Below are positions 1 through 7,220 of a stretch of DNA of 64,000 bases, piece by piece. Each line of letters opens with the position of its first letter. The first letter of the stretch is position 1. A program made the position numbers and the translations under genes. Source of the stretch: Streptomyces sp. YIM 130001 (GTDB lineage Bacteria; Actinomycetota; Actinomycetes; Streptomycetales; Streptomycetaceae). The DNA is taken from positions 62,001 through 126,000 of the forward strand of contig NZ_KZ984553.1 of NCBI RefSeq assembly GCF_003574445.1, written 5' to 3'. Below the pieces are notes generated by a model. That model made no database searches. It was not told where the DNA came from and was given only the letters and a program-made list of their open reading frames with translations.

Positions 1-2
1 CC

Positions 3-566
3 GGTGCCATCGAGGTGCCCGGCGGGCGGCCGGCCCTGATGTTCCAGGAGCATGCGCTGTTCCCCTGGCTGACGGCCGGCAAGAACATCGAACTCGCCCT
101 CAAGATGCGGGGGATGCCCAAGCAGGAGCGTCCCGACGAGGCGGAGCGTCTCCTCGAGACGGTCCGTCTCAAGGGGGCCCACGGCAAGCGGGTGCACGAG
201 CTGTCGGGCGGTATGCGGCAGCGCGTCGCGCTTGCCCGTGCCCTCGCCCAGGACAGTCAACTGCTCCTGATGGACGAGCCGTTCGCCGCGCTCGACGCCA
301 TCACCCGGGACGTGCTCCACGACGAGCTCACCCGTATCTGGTCCGAGACGGACGTCTCGGTCCTCTTCGTCACCCACAACGTCCGCGAGGCGGTTCGGCT
401 CGCTCAACGTGTCGTCCTCCTTTCGTCCCGTCCTGGACGTATCGCCCGTGAGTGGCAGGTCGACATCCCGCACCCGCGCCGGATCGAGGATTCCCAAGTG
501 GCCGACCTGTCCGTAGAGATCACCGAGCAGCTGCGGGGGGAGATCCGCCGTCATGGCCAGCACTGA
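3..566 (+). CDS. ABC transporter ATP-binding protein, sulfonate/nitrate type (5' end outside window)
   Basis: The frame is open at the left window edge, so the N-terminus and Walker A are missing. Visible are the Q-loop region (MFQEHALFPWLT), the signature LSGGMRQRVALARAL, Walker B LLLMDEPFAALD and the H-loop VLFVTHNVREA. This order, and the RVVLLSSRPGRI segment, fit SsuB/TauB/NrtD-type ATPases that energise uptake of sulfonates, taurine or nitrate. The stop overlaps the permease start by 14 bases, so the two are translationally coupled. The chelatase further down points to sulfur rather than nitrogen, but the substrate cannot be read from the sequence. Confidence 0.9.
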   Translation, partial: GAIEVPGGRPALMFQEHALFPWLTAGKNIELALKMRGMPKQERPDEAERLLETVRLKGAHGKRVHELSGGMRQRVALARALAQDSQLLLMDEPFAALDAITRDVLHDELTRIWSETDVSVLFVTHNVREAVRLAQRVVLLSSRPGRIAREWQVDIPHPRRIEDSQVADLSVEITEQLRGEIRRHGQH

Positions 567-1539
567 GACACGGACCGGGGAGAACCCCGGTCCCCCGGAC
601 GACACCGAAGCCGGAACGCCGGCTGCCGACGCCGCCTCCGCCACGGACGTGAAGTCCGACGGCGGCAGGGCTCCCCGAACGGGTTCCGACGACGGGCTCG
701 AGGCCGGCCTCGACGCTCTGGAGACCAAGACGTCCGAACGTGTGCCGTTCGGCCGCATCCTGCTGTCCAAGGCGGTGCCGCCGCTGGTGGCGGTGATCCT
801 GGTGATCACGATCTGGCAGCTGGCCGCGATCTCCGACGTGAAGCCGGACTACGTGCTTCCTGGACCGCTCGACGTGGCCGGGTCCATCAAGGACATGTGG
901 CTCGAGGGCACGTTGCTCGGCTACATCTGGACCTCCGTCTCTCGTGGCGCTCTCGGATTCCTGGTGTCGGTGGCGGTCGGTACCCCGCTGGGTCTGCTCG
1001 TGGCCCGGGTCAAGCCCGTGCGGGCCGCGATCGGACCGATCCTGTCCGGTCTGCAGTCCCTGCCCTCGGTGGCCTGGGTGCCTGCGGCGATCATCTGGTT
1101 CGGTCTGACCGACGCGACGATCTACGCGGTGGTCCTGCTCGGCGCAGTCCCCTCGATCGCGAACGGTCTGGTGGCCGGCGTCGACCAGATCCCGCCGCTG
1201 TATCTGCGGGCGGGCCGGGTGATCGGCGCGACCGGGATCCAGGGCGTACGGCACGTCCTGTTGCCGGCGGCCCTGCCGGGCTATCTGGCAGGCCTGAAGC
1301 AGGGCTGGGCGTTCTCCTGGCGCTCGCTGATGGCAGCCGAACTGATCGCCAACTCCCCAGATCTGGGCACCGGACTCGGTCAGCTGATGGAGAACTTCCG
1401 CACCTACAGCGACATGTCCGGCGTCCTGGCCACCATCCTGCTGATCCTGATCGTCGGCATCGGCATCGACCTCCTCTTCTTCTCTCCCCTGGAACGCCGT
1501 GTACTGCGCAGCAGGGGCCTGCTCACCCGGAACTTCTGA
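553..1539 (+). CDS. ABC transporter permease, sulfonate type (SsuC-like)
   Basis: A protein of 328 residues with an acidic, low-complexity N-terminal extension of about 65 residues, then a BPD_transp_1 membrane domain with about six hydrophobic segments. The cytoplasmic EAA-like loop (RAGRVIGATGIQGVRHVLLP) is where the ATPase docks. Within the SsuC/TauC/NrtB family this subunit forms the membrane channel with the preceding ATPase. The substrate-binding protein must lie upstream of the window. The long N-terminal extension is longer than usual and probably disordered. Confidence 0.9.
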   Translation: MASTETRTGENPGPPDDTEAGTPAADAASATDVKSDGGRAPRTGSDDGLEAGLDALETKTSERVPFGRILLSKAVPPLVAVILVITIWQLAAISDVKPDYVLPGPLDVAGSIKDMWLEGTLLGYIWTSVSRGALGFLVSVAVGTPLGLLVARVKPVRAAIGPILSGLQSLPSVAWVPAAIIWFGLTDATIYAVVLLGAVPSIANGLVAGVDQIPPLYLRAGRVIGATGIQGVRHVLLPAALPGYLAGLKQGWAFSWRSLMAAELIANSPDLGTGLGQLMENFRTYSDMSGVLATILLILIVGIGIDLLFFSPLERRVLRSRGLLTRNF

Positions 1540-2306
1540 TGCCCTTCTCCTCCCCCGTACTCCTCGTCGTCGCCCACGGCAGCCGCGATCCCCGGCATGC
1601 CGCAACCGTGCACGCCCTGGTGCGGCGGGTCCGGGCCGAACGCCCGCATCTGCGCGTGGAGACCGCGTTCCTGGAGTTCAACGCACCGTCCGTGCCGCGT
1701 GCCCTGGAGGCGATCGCCGCGGACGGTGTGCGGGACGTGGTGGCTCTCCCGCTGCTGCTCACCCGCGCCTTCCACGCGAAGACGGATATTCCTGCCGTCC
1801 TGCACGAGGCCGTGTCCCGACTGCCGCAGCTCACGGTGCGCCAAGCCGAGGTGCTGGGGCCCTCGCCGCTGCTGCAGTCGGCCCTGGACCGCCGCCTCGC
1901 CGAGGCCGGCGTGCGGGCCGGCGACAAGAGCACGACCGGGGTGGTACTCGCCTCGGCCGGCTCCTCCGACCCGGAGGCGATCGCAGTGATCGCAGAAATC
2001 GCGCGGGAGTGGCGGCGCACCGGTTGGTGTGCCGTGCGGCCTGCGTTCGCCTCCGCATCTCTGCCCCGCACCGAGGACGCCGTGCGGGCCCTGCGGGCCG
2101 AGGGGGTGCGCCGGGTGGCGGTGGCCCCGTATGTGATCGCCCCGGGCTTCCTGCCGGATCGCATCGTGCGCGGCGCACGGGAGGCCGGGGCGGACGTCCT
2201 GGCCGATGTGCTCGGCCCCGCACCGGAGTTGGCCCGGCTGCTGCTCGAGCGTTACGACGCCTGCGCGCCGGTACACACCCGGCTCCTCACGCCGCTCTCG
2301 GCCTGA
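1539..2306 (+). CDS. sirohydrochlorin chelatase, CbiX/SirB family
   Basis: The ATG shares its A with the permease stop (TGATG), indicating translational coupling. The product has 255 residues. The N-terminal VVAHGSRDPRHAAT carries the HGSR motif whose histidine is a metal ligand in CbiX/SirB chelatases. A second, weaker repeat of the fold begins near VLASAGSSDP, as in two-domain forms. The family inserts Fe2+ (or Co2+) into sirohydrochlorin. Siroheme is the cofactor of sulfite and nitrite reductases, so its linkage to a sulfonate-type importer suggests assimilatory sulfur metabolism. Iron is the more likely metal here, by inference. Confidence 0.88.
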   Translation: MPFSSPVLLVVAHGSRDPRHAATVHALVRRVRAERPHLRVETAFLEFNAPSVPRALEAIAADGVRDVVALPLLLTRAFHAKTDIPAVLHEAVSRLPQLTVRQAEVLGPSPLLQSALDRRLAEAGVRAGDKSTTGVVLASAGSSDPEAIAVIAEIAREWRRTGWCAVRPAFASASLPRTEDAVRALRAEGVRRVAVAPYVIAPGFLPDRIVRGAREAGADVLADVLGPAPELARLLLERYDACAPVHTRLLTPLSA

Positions 2307-2336
2307 ACCGCTCGGCCCGCGGCCACCCGCCCTGGG

Positions 2337-2381
2337 CCTGACCGCCGCCGCACCGGGCCGAGGCATGCGGCGGCGGTCAGG
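2337..2381. terminator. bidirectional hairpin terminator between convergent genes
   Basis: A perfect 16-bp inverted repeat (2337-2352 with 2366-2381, 13-nt loop) lies between the chelatase stop and the stop of the convergent minus-strand gene. There is no T-run, as is usual in streptomycetes. The right arm runs into a GGTCA repeat tract. Confidence 0.8.
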
Positions 2382-2404
2382 TCAGGTCAGGTCAGGTCAG
2401 GTCA
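2375..2404. repeat. six tandem copies of GGTCA
   Basis: Six perfect direct copies of the pentamer GGTCA. The first overlaps the right arm of the terminator hairpin. The last supplies the TGA stop (complement of 2402-2404) of the minus-strand gene. A copy-number change by slippage would move the stop relative to the hairpin without altering the protein. Confidence 0.9.
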
Positions 2405-2965
2405 GCCGGCGGCCTGCTCCGCAGCTATGCACCCGCCGCAGTTGTGGTAGGTCACGTCCCAGTGGTTGCCCTCCTTGTAGTAGATGTTGCCGCTGCCCGA
2501 CTGCCACTTCGAGCCGCCGATCGACGTGAAGGTGCCCTGGATGTAGTTGTTCAGGCACTCGGAGAGGCCGAAGTCGACCTTGTAGCCGTTCCAGTGGCTG
2601 TAGGTGCCGTCCGCGTGGCCGGTCTCGGTTCCGCCGGTGAGACGGATGCCGCAGCCGCTTGCCGACTTGAGCGTGATCACGCCGTCCACGGTGGCGGAGT
2701 TGACCTGGTCGAACGAGGTGCAGTTGGGCTTGTTCCGGTCCGAACAGCCGCCGCTGGACGACCAGGTGATGCCGGCGGACTCGAACTTGGCGGTGGCCTG
2801 GGAGTGGCTGAGCTTCGCCCGGACTCCGACGCCTTCCCCGTCTTCCTGGACGGCGTGGCCGATACCGGGCGCCGCGAGGGCGAGCGCGGCACCGGCGGCC
2901 ACGGTCACCGCCGCGATGCGCGAGCGTCTGCTGCGTATGGAGGACGGCCTGTGGGGGGTCTTCAT
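2402..2965 (-). CDS. secreted M15-like zinc peptidase (predicted)
   Basis: A protein of 187 residues with a Sec signal peptide: a basic start, a hydrophobic core near residues 17-32, and a cleavage region around GIGHA. The mature part contains SHWNGYKVDF, which fits the HxxGxxxD metal site of M15 peptidases, and a downstream NHWDVTYHN that fits the third ligand. Seven cysteines suggest disulfides in an extracellular enzyme. M15 enzymes cut peptidoglycan cross-bridges or stem peptides. The chosen ATG has GGGAGA six bases upstream; longer in-frame extensions run into unrelated sequence. The M15 assignment rests on short motifs, so treat it as probable. Confidence 0.65.
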   Translation of the reverse strand: MKTPHRPSSIRSRRSRIAAVTVAAGAALALAAPGIGHAVQEDGEGVGVRAKLSHSQATAKFESAGITWSSSGGCSDRNKPNCTSFDQVNSATVDGVITLKSASGCGIRLTGGTETGHADGTYSHWNGYKVDFGLSECLNNYIQGTFTSIGGSKWQSGSGNIYYKEGNHWDVTYHNCGGCIAAEQAAG

Positions 2966-3183
2966 GGGGTGGTCTCCCTGGTACGGATCTTCGAGTGAAC
3001 GAACAGAGACAGACACGGGCACAGATGAACAGAGACACGGACGGACGCAGTGCGAGCGACGATCCGGACGCGACCTCCCTCCCCTCCCGTGTCGCGAAAC
3101 GCACCGAGAGTCGCACCGTTTACAGGTACACGTCAACGGTGTCGGATCTCGCCACTTCCGAGGCCATGAGCACGGGCGTCCTG

Positions 3184-4293
3184 TCACCCCGCACCCCCGA
3201 GAGCCGGCCTCCCCTTCTCGTACACGGTGAGCCCGTCGGTCAGGCGTAGCGGCACCAGGATCAGTTCGACGACCAGGGCCTTCCACGCGTAGTAGACGTT
3301 GACCGCCTTGGTGGCGTAGACACAGGGAACGTTCAACAGGACTGATCTCAGGCGCAGTCGGCGTCGGCGGGCCGCGTAGAACAGCGGTGGCAGGGTCAGC
3401 AGCGTCTCGGCCGCGACCCACCAGGCGAGTGCCGCTCCGACGGTCTGTCCCGTGGTCGCAGCCACCAGGAACGGGGTCGCCCACCACAGCGGTGCCGTGA
3501 CGATCTCGAAGAGCGCGAGCAGGATCCAGAGAGCCAGTATCGGCTTCGCGGTGACCAGGCTGCGGGTGTGCAGCCTGACGTTCTGACAGAAGCCGGCCAT
3601 CCAGCGCCAGACCTGCTTGCGCAGGTAGGTGAGGGTCTCGGGGTCGGCCGCCCAGGCAACCGCGTCCGAGACGTAGAGCGCGCGCCGGCCCGCGATCTGC
3701 TGGGACCAGGTGTAGTCCATGTCCTCGACGATGGTGCGCTCGGGAAATCCACCGAAGGCGACCAGATCGGCCCGGCGGAAGACCGAGCAGCAGCCGGAGC
3801 AGACCATGGGGCTCCCGGCGCGGTGCTGGATCGGCCGGTGCCAGTGGAAGCCGAAGAGATACTCCACCGAACGGCCCCGCTCCCAGAGCGTTCTGGTGTG
3901 TCTCGTCTGGACGTTCCCCGCGGCGACCACCACTTCCGGATCGTCGAAGACCGCGGCCGTGCGCTCGATGTAGTCCGGCGCGAGGACGGTGTCCGCGTCG
4001 ACCGCCAGGACCAGGTCCGTGGTGCAGTACGGCAGTGCGTAGTTCTGCGCCTTGGCCTTGCTGCCCAGGTTGTGGGGCGGGCGCAGGACGGTCACGCCGT
4101 GCGCCGCGGCCACTTCCCCGGTGCGGTCGCACGAGGCGTCGTCGACCACGATGACGCGCTCCGCCGGCAGCGACTGCTGCGCCAGGGACTCGAGGGTGGC
4201 GGGCAGGCCCGCCTCCTCGTTGTGGGCGGGCACGATCACCGTGACGCCCGAACCGATGTCGCTCACCCGGGTCTTCTCGTGCACCCCGGTCAT
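3184..4293 (-). CDS. family 2 glycosyltransferase, processive type, membrane-bound
   Basis: A protein of 369 residues. The GT-A domain shows VIVPAHNEE, DDAS (UDP-sugar binding), VDADT (DXD), VEDMDYTW (probable catalytic Asp region) and the QVWRW motif (QxxRW) characteristic of processive synthases of the hyaluronan, cellulose and poly-GlcNAc kind. Two or three hydrophobic segments follow at about residues 255-345. The product is probably an exopolysaccharide or glycolipid sugar polymer made at the membrane. The ATG overlaps the stop of a 36-codon upstream ORF (ATGA), so translation is probably coupled. No deacetylase or export partner is visible. Confidence 0.88.
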   Translation of the reverse strand: MTGVHEKTRVSDIGSGVTVIVPAHNEEAGLPATLESLAQQSLPAERVIVVDDASCDRTGEVAAAHGVTVLRPPHNLGSKAKAQNYALPYCTTDLVLAVDADTVLAPDYIERTAAVFDDPEVVVAAGNVQTRHTRTLWERGRSVEYLFGFHWHRPIQHRAGSPMVCSGCCSVFRRADLVAFGGFPERTIVEDMDYTWSQQIAGRRALYVSDAVAWAADPETLTYLRKQVWRWMAGFCQNVRLHTRSLVTAKPILALWILLALFEIVTAPLWWATPFLVAATTGQTVGAALAWWVAAETLLTLPPLFYAARRRRLRLRSVLLNVPCVYATKAVNVYYAWKALVVELILVPLRLTDGLTVYEKGRPALGGAG

Positions 4294-4400
4294 CGCGGCA
4301 GTCCGCCGATCCTGCCCAGCAGGTTCGCGAGCAGGCCGGTGAGACCGACCAGGCCGTAGACCAACGTACTGAGGCCGATGAACGGCAGGCCTCCATGCAT
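4290..4400 (-). CDS. 36-residue hydrophobic peptide coupled to the glycosyltransferase
   Basis: A short ORF with a strong ribosome binding site (GGGGGA, about six bases before ATG). It encodes a peptide of 36 residues: MHGGLPFIGLSTLVYGLVGL followed by TGLLANLLGRIGGLPR, consistent with a single transmembrane helix and a basic C-terminus. Its TGA overlaps the glycosyltransferase ATG by four bases. Function is unknown. It could be a small partner of the synthase or merely a leader that sets glycosyltransferase translation. Confidence 0.6.
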   Translation of the reverse strand: MHGGLPFIGLSTLVYGLVGLTGLLANLLGRIGGLPR

Positions 4401-4631
4401 GGTGTTCCCCCGTAGTCGATTCGCGTGCGGATCGCGGTCGTGCGGTCCGGACGGCGATCACATTACGACGGTCGAGACCCTTATAACCGGAACCGGATAC
4501 TTCTGTGGATAACCCGGAAAAGACCGGGTTCGGCCCGAAGGCAAGGGTCGGATACCGGAATCCGGGCACCCGGATCAGGAACGAAGCCAGAAACAAGCCA
4601 GGAACGAAGCCGGAGGCGAATCCGGAGTCGA
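4401..4631. other. gene-free stretch rich in CCGGA/CCGGAT words, with a DnaA-box-like 9-mer
   Basis: Upstream region of the glycosyltransferase transcript. It is lower in GC than its neighbours and contains many near-repeats of ACCGGAT and a doubled AGGAACGAAGCC block. It holds TGTGGATAA (4504-4512), the complement of the DnaA box TTATCCACA. A related TGTGGATTA lies at 4639-4647, inside the 3' end of the next gene. No coding signal is evident. Confidence 0.5.
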
Positions 4632-5006
4632 CTATTCCTGTGGATTACTGAAGGGCGTCGCCTGGTGGAACCACAGAAGCCAGCCCTCGTCCGTATGCCG
4701 CCACAGTGAACTTCGGTGCGCCAGGCGCCCATTGTGGTCGGTGTCGAACGTGAGGTGCACGAGATCGTCGGCCAGTTGCACCCCTTGCATGCCCCTCGTG
4801 GTGACCGGCCTGATGGCAGGTCCCGGACGCCCCGTCAGCTCGGCGATGATCGAATCCCGGTCCCAACGCCTGCCGGAGTAGCCGAACTCCGTGAACTCCG
4901 GATGCAGCAGGGACCCGAGCAGTTCCGGCGACCGGCGCATCTCAGGTGTCAGCAGCCGCAGTTCGCATTCGATGGCCTCGCGCACGGCCTCGGTGATCTC
5001 AGACAC
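4632..5006 (-). CDS. DUF4440 / NTF2-like small protein
   Basis: A protein of 124 residues starting at GTG. The pattern of an N-terminal helix (EAIECELRLLTPEMRRSPELLGSLLHPEFTEFG) followed by strands ending in SSLWRHTDEGWLLWFHQATPF is that of DUF4440 proteins of the SnoaL/NTF2 fold. Such proteins bind small ligands or act as minor enzymes; no specific reaction can be assigned. Its start overlaps the stop of the upstream gene by eight bases, so the pair forms one transcript. Confidence 0.8.
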   Translation of the reverse strand: MSEITEAVREAIECELRLLTPEMRRSPELLGSLLHPEFTEFGYSGRRWDRDSIIAELTGRPGPAIRPVTTRGMQGVQLADDLVHLTFDTDHNGRLAHRSSLWRHTDEGWLLWFHQATPFSNPQE

Positions 5007-5577
5007 CGGTCATCTCCACCAGTTTGGTCACGGTGTTCCAGTTACGGCTCGTCGCCACCACGCCCTTGAACAGGCTCGGCCTCGACAGCGCCGCCGCCAA
5101 CCTGGAGTTCCCGAGGCCGTCCTGTGCGTAGAGGTAGAGAACCCGGTCGCCCACCCGGTAGTCGTCGGGAGCGTAGGTCGCAGCGTCGACGGCGGCCGCG
5201 AGGCCCTGCGCGTCGACGGGTCCGGAGAGGTACGTCGCGTGCAGTTGGCGGCCTTCGAGGGTCGCGGCCGGGAACGGACACTGCTCGACCACCGCCGCGA
5301 GGTAGGCATGGTCACGCACCAGGCAGTCCACAGCGAAGCCGAAGCGCTCCTCGAGCGCCGCAGCGAGGGAGAACGCCAACTCCTCCTCGCGGGCCCGGCG
5401 GTCCACCACAGCGGTGCTGTCCGGTCCTTCGGCCGTGAACACGGCGTTGCCGCTCTGGAGGTTGGTCCTGATGTCCCGATGGCCGAGCCCACTGATCAGT
5501 TCGCGCAGATCAGCCATCGGAACGCGTCTGTTGCCACCTACGTTGATGCCCCGGAGCAGCGCCGCGTACGTCGTCAT
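4999..5577 (-). CDS. DUF1697 family protein
   Basis: A protein of 192 residues beginning MTTYAALLRGINVGGNRRVP, the signature opening of DUF1697, with the family's LQSGNAVF and the C-terminal SRNWNTVTKL. The biochemical function of the family is not established. It is first in a two-gene minus-strand unit with the DUF4440 gene. Confidence 0.88.
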   Translation of the reverse strand: MTTYAALLRGINVGGNRRVPMADLRELISGLGHRDIRTNLQSGNAVFTAEGPDSTAVVDRRAREEELAFSLAAALEERFGFAVDCLVRDHAYLAAVVEQCPFPAATLEGRQLHATYLSGPVDAQGLAAAVDAATYAPDDYRVGDRVLYLYAQDGLGNSRLAAALSRPSLFKGVVATSRNWNTVTKLVEMTGV

Positions 5578-5645
5578 GCGCTCAACATAGACAGCGCGGG
5601 GGTCGGGACCAAACAGCCGGTCGCCGCCCGGCGGTGCAAACGAGA

Positions 5646-5686
5646 GGCGGCCGTCGCGCCCCGTGGGGGAAAGCGCGACGGCCGCC
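5646..5686. terminator. hairpin terminator of the subtilase gene
   Basis: A perfect 14-bp inverted repeat (5646-5659 with 5673-5686, loop 13 nt) starting 15 bases past the subtilase stop on the minus strand and before the DUF1697 gene. It should isolate the protease transcript. Confidence 0.8.
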
Positions 5687-5700
5687 GGTTCAGCGGATGC

Positions 5701-6909
5701 TTACTCGGTGACCTTGAGCAGCAGGTTCGGGGTGCCCGGGGACGCGTTGGTGATCGCGTCCGGGGTGGCACCCTCGGTCAGGGCCTTGGCCACCGCGTCC
5801 GGCGCGGCGTCCTGGTTGGCGCCCAGGTAGACGGCCGCGGCACCGACGACGTGCGGCGTCGCCATCGACGTACCGGAGATGGTGTCCGTGGCGGTGTCGT
5901 CGGTGTTCCAGGCCGAGGTGATGTCCGAGCCCGGGGCGTAGATGTCGACGATCTCGCCGTAGTTGGAGAAGTCGGACTGCTCGTCGGCGTCGGTGGAGGA
6001 GGCCACCGTGATGGCCTCCGGCACGCGGGCCGGCGAGCTCTGGCCGGCGTCCGAGGACTCGTTGCCGGCCGCGACACCGTAGGTGACGCCCGCGGCGATC
6101 GACTTCTCGACGGCCGCGTCGAGCGCCTCGTCCGCGCCGCCGCCGAGGCTCATGTTGGCGACGGACGGGCCCTCGTGGTTCTCGGTCACCCAGTCGATGC
6201 CCGCGACGACCTGCTCGGTGGTGCCCGAGCCGTTGTCGTCGAGGACGCGGACGGCGACGACGTTCGCCTTCTTGGCGACACCGTGCGCGGCACCCGCGAT
6301 GGTGCCGGCGACGTGCGTGCCGTGACCGTTGCCGTCGTCGGCGGAGTCGTCGCCGTCGACCGCGTCGTAGCCGTGCTTGGCGCGACCCTCGAAGTCCTCG
6401 TGGGTGATGCGGACACCGGTGTCGATCACGTACGCGGTGACGCCCTCGCCGGCGGAGTCCGGGTAGGTGTACGCGTCGTCACCGGCGGTCTCGGTCTGGT
6501 CGATGCGGTCCAGGCCCCACGACGGCGGGTTGTCCTGGGTGGCGTCGATGGTGAACTTCTTGTTCTGGACGACCTTGTCGACCGTGGGGTCGGCGGCGAG
6601 GCGCTTGGCCTCGGTCTCGGACAGGCCCGAGGCCGAGAAGCCGTTGATCGCGGAGGAGTAGTTCTTCTTCAGCTTGCCGCCGTACTCCTTGGCGAGGTCC
6701 TGCTTGCCGCTCTTGTCGGCCTTGCCGTCCAGCATGACGATGTAGCTGCCCGAGACCGCGCCCTTGGCGTCGGCACCGTAGATCTTGCCCTCGGCCGGAG
6801 CCGCGGCACCCGCGAACGGGCTGGCGAAGATCGTGACGCCGACCGCCGTCGCGGCGGTGGCTATCGCGGCGGTGAGCTTCATCGAACGAGAACGCTTGTT
6901 ACGTGCCAT
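5701..6909 (-). CDS. secreted S8 serine protease (proteinase K-like subtilase)
   Basis: A prepro-protein of 402 residues. A signal peptide (to about residue 36) is followed by an inhibitor I9 prodomain (SGSYIVMLDGK to about residue 115) and a catalytic domain. The triad is visible: Asp in AYVIDTGVRITHEDF (about 160), His in GNGHGTHVAGT (about 195) and Ser in SGTSMATPHV (about 347). It is an extracellular protease that matures by removing its own prodomain. The start was chosen because the signal peptide begins there, with GGAG ten bases upstream. Monocistronic, with its own terminator. Clearly in family S8A; the substrate is unknown. Confidence 0.95.
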   Translation of the reverse strand: MARNKRSRSMKLTAAIATAATAVGVTIFASPFAGAAAPAEGKIYGADAKGAVSGSYIVMLDGKADKSGKQDLAKEYGGKLKKNYSSAINGFSASGLSETEAKRLAADPTVDKVVQNKKFTIDATQDNPPSWGLDRIDQTETAGDDAYTYPDSAGEGVTAYVIDTGVRITHEDFEGRAKHGYDAVDGDDSADDGNGHGTHVAGTIAGAAHGVAKKANVVAVRVLDDNGSGTTEQVVAGIDWVTENHEGPSVANMSLGGGADEALDAAVEKSIAAGVTYGVAAGNESSDAGQSSPARVPEAITVASSTDADEQSDFSNYGEIVDIYAPGSDITSAWNTDDTATDTISGTSMATPHVVGAAAVYLGANQDAAPDAVAKALTEGATPDAITNASPGTPNLLLKVTE

Positions 6910-7220
6910 GAAGAGTGAGCTCCTCGTGGTGTGGGGGGAGTTGTGGGGGGTTGCATAAAGTTGTCGAATCAACCCCCGTAGACCCGGAAGATATCCGGGG
7001 GTTGAGACGAAACCCTGACCGATTGACGCGCGCAGATCAATACCTACATACACCTGTGACTTGATCAACAAGTTTTCGCAACAAACATTCGGGCGCTTTG
7101 CCCAAATCGTGAAGCGCGCAGGCCTGTTGGCAGCCTCCGCGCTCCGAATTTCGCGATCTGGGTTTAGATATGGGCAAGTTGGGAGAAGGACGGCCGACTC
7201 GACTGGTATGGACCTGGGAT
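6910..7220. promoter_or_regulatory. promoter region of the subtilase gene with nested inverted repeat
   Basis: A gene-free stretch of 311 bases, comparatively AT-rich. A perfect 10-bp inverted repeat, TCAACCCCCG (6969-6978) and CGGGGGTTGA (6996-7005), lies 60-96 bases upstream of the protease start. Inside it is a second, overlapping pairing (CCCGGA with TCCGGG). This could be an operator or an alternative-fold leader. Nothing coding was seen. Confidence 0.5.

Noticed and set aside
4891..6918. A plus-strand frame of about 670 codons over the DUF1697 and protease genes
   Set aside because: It is the antisense shadow of two well-supported genes and has a repetitive Arg/Gly/Val composition.
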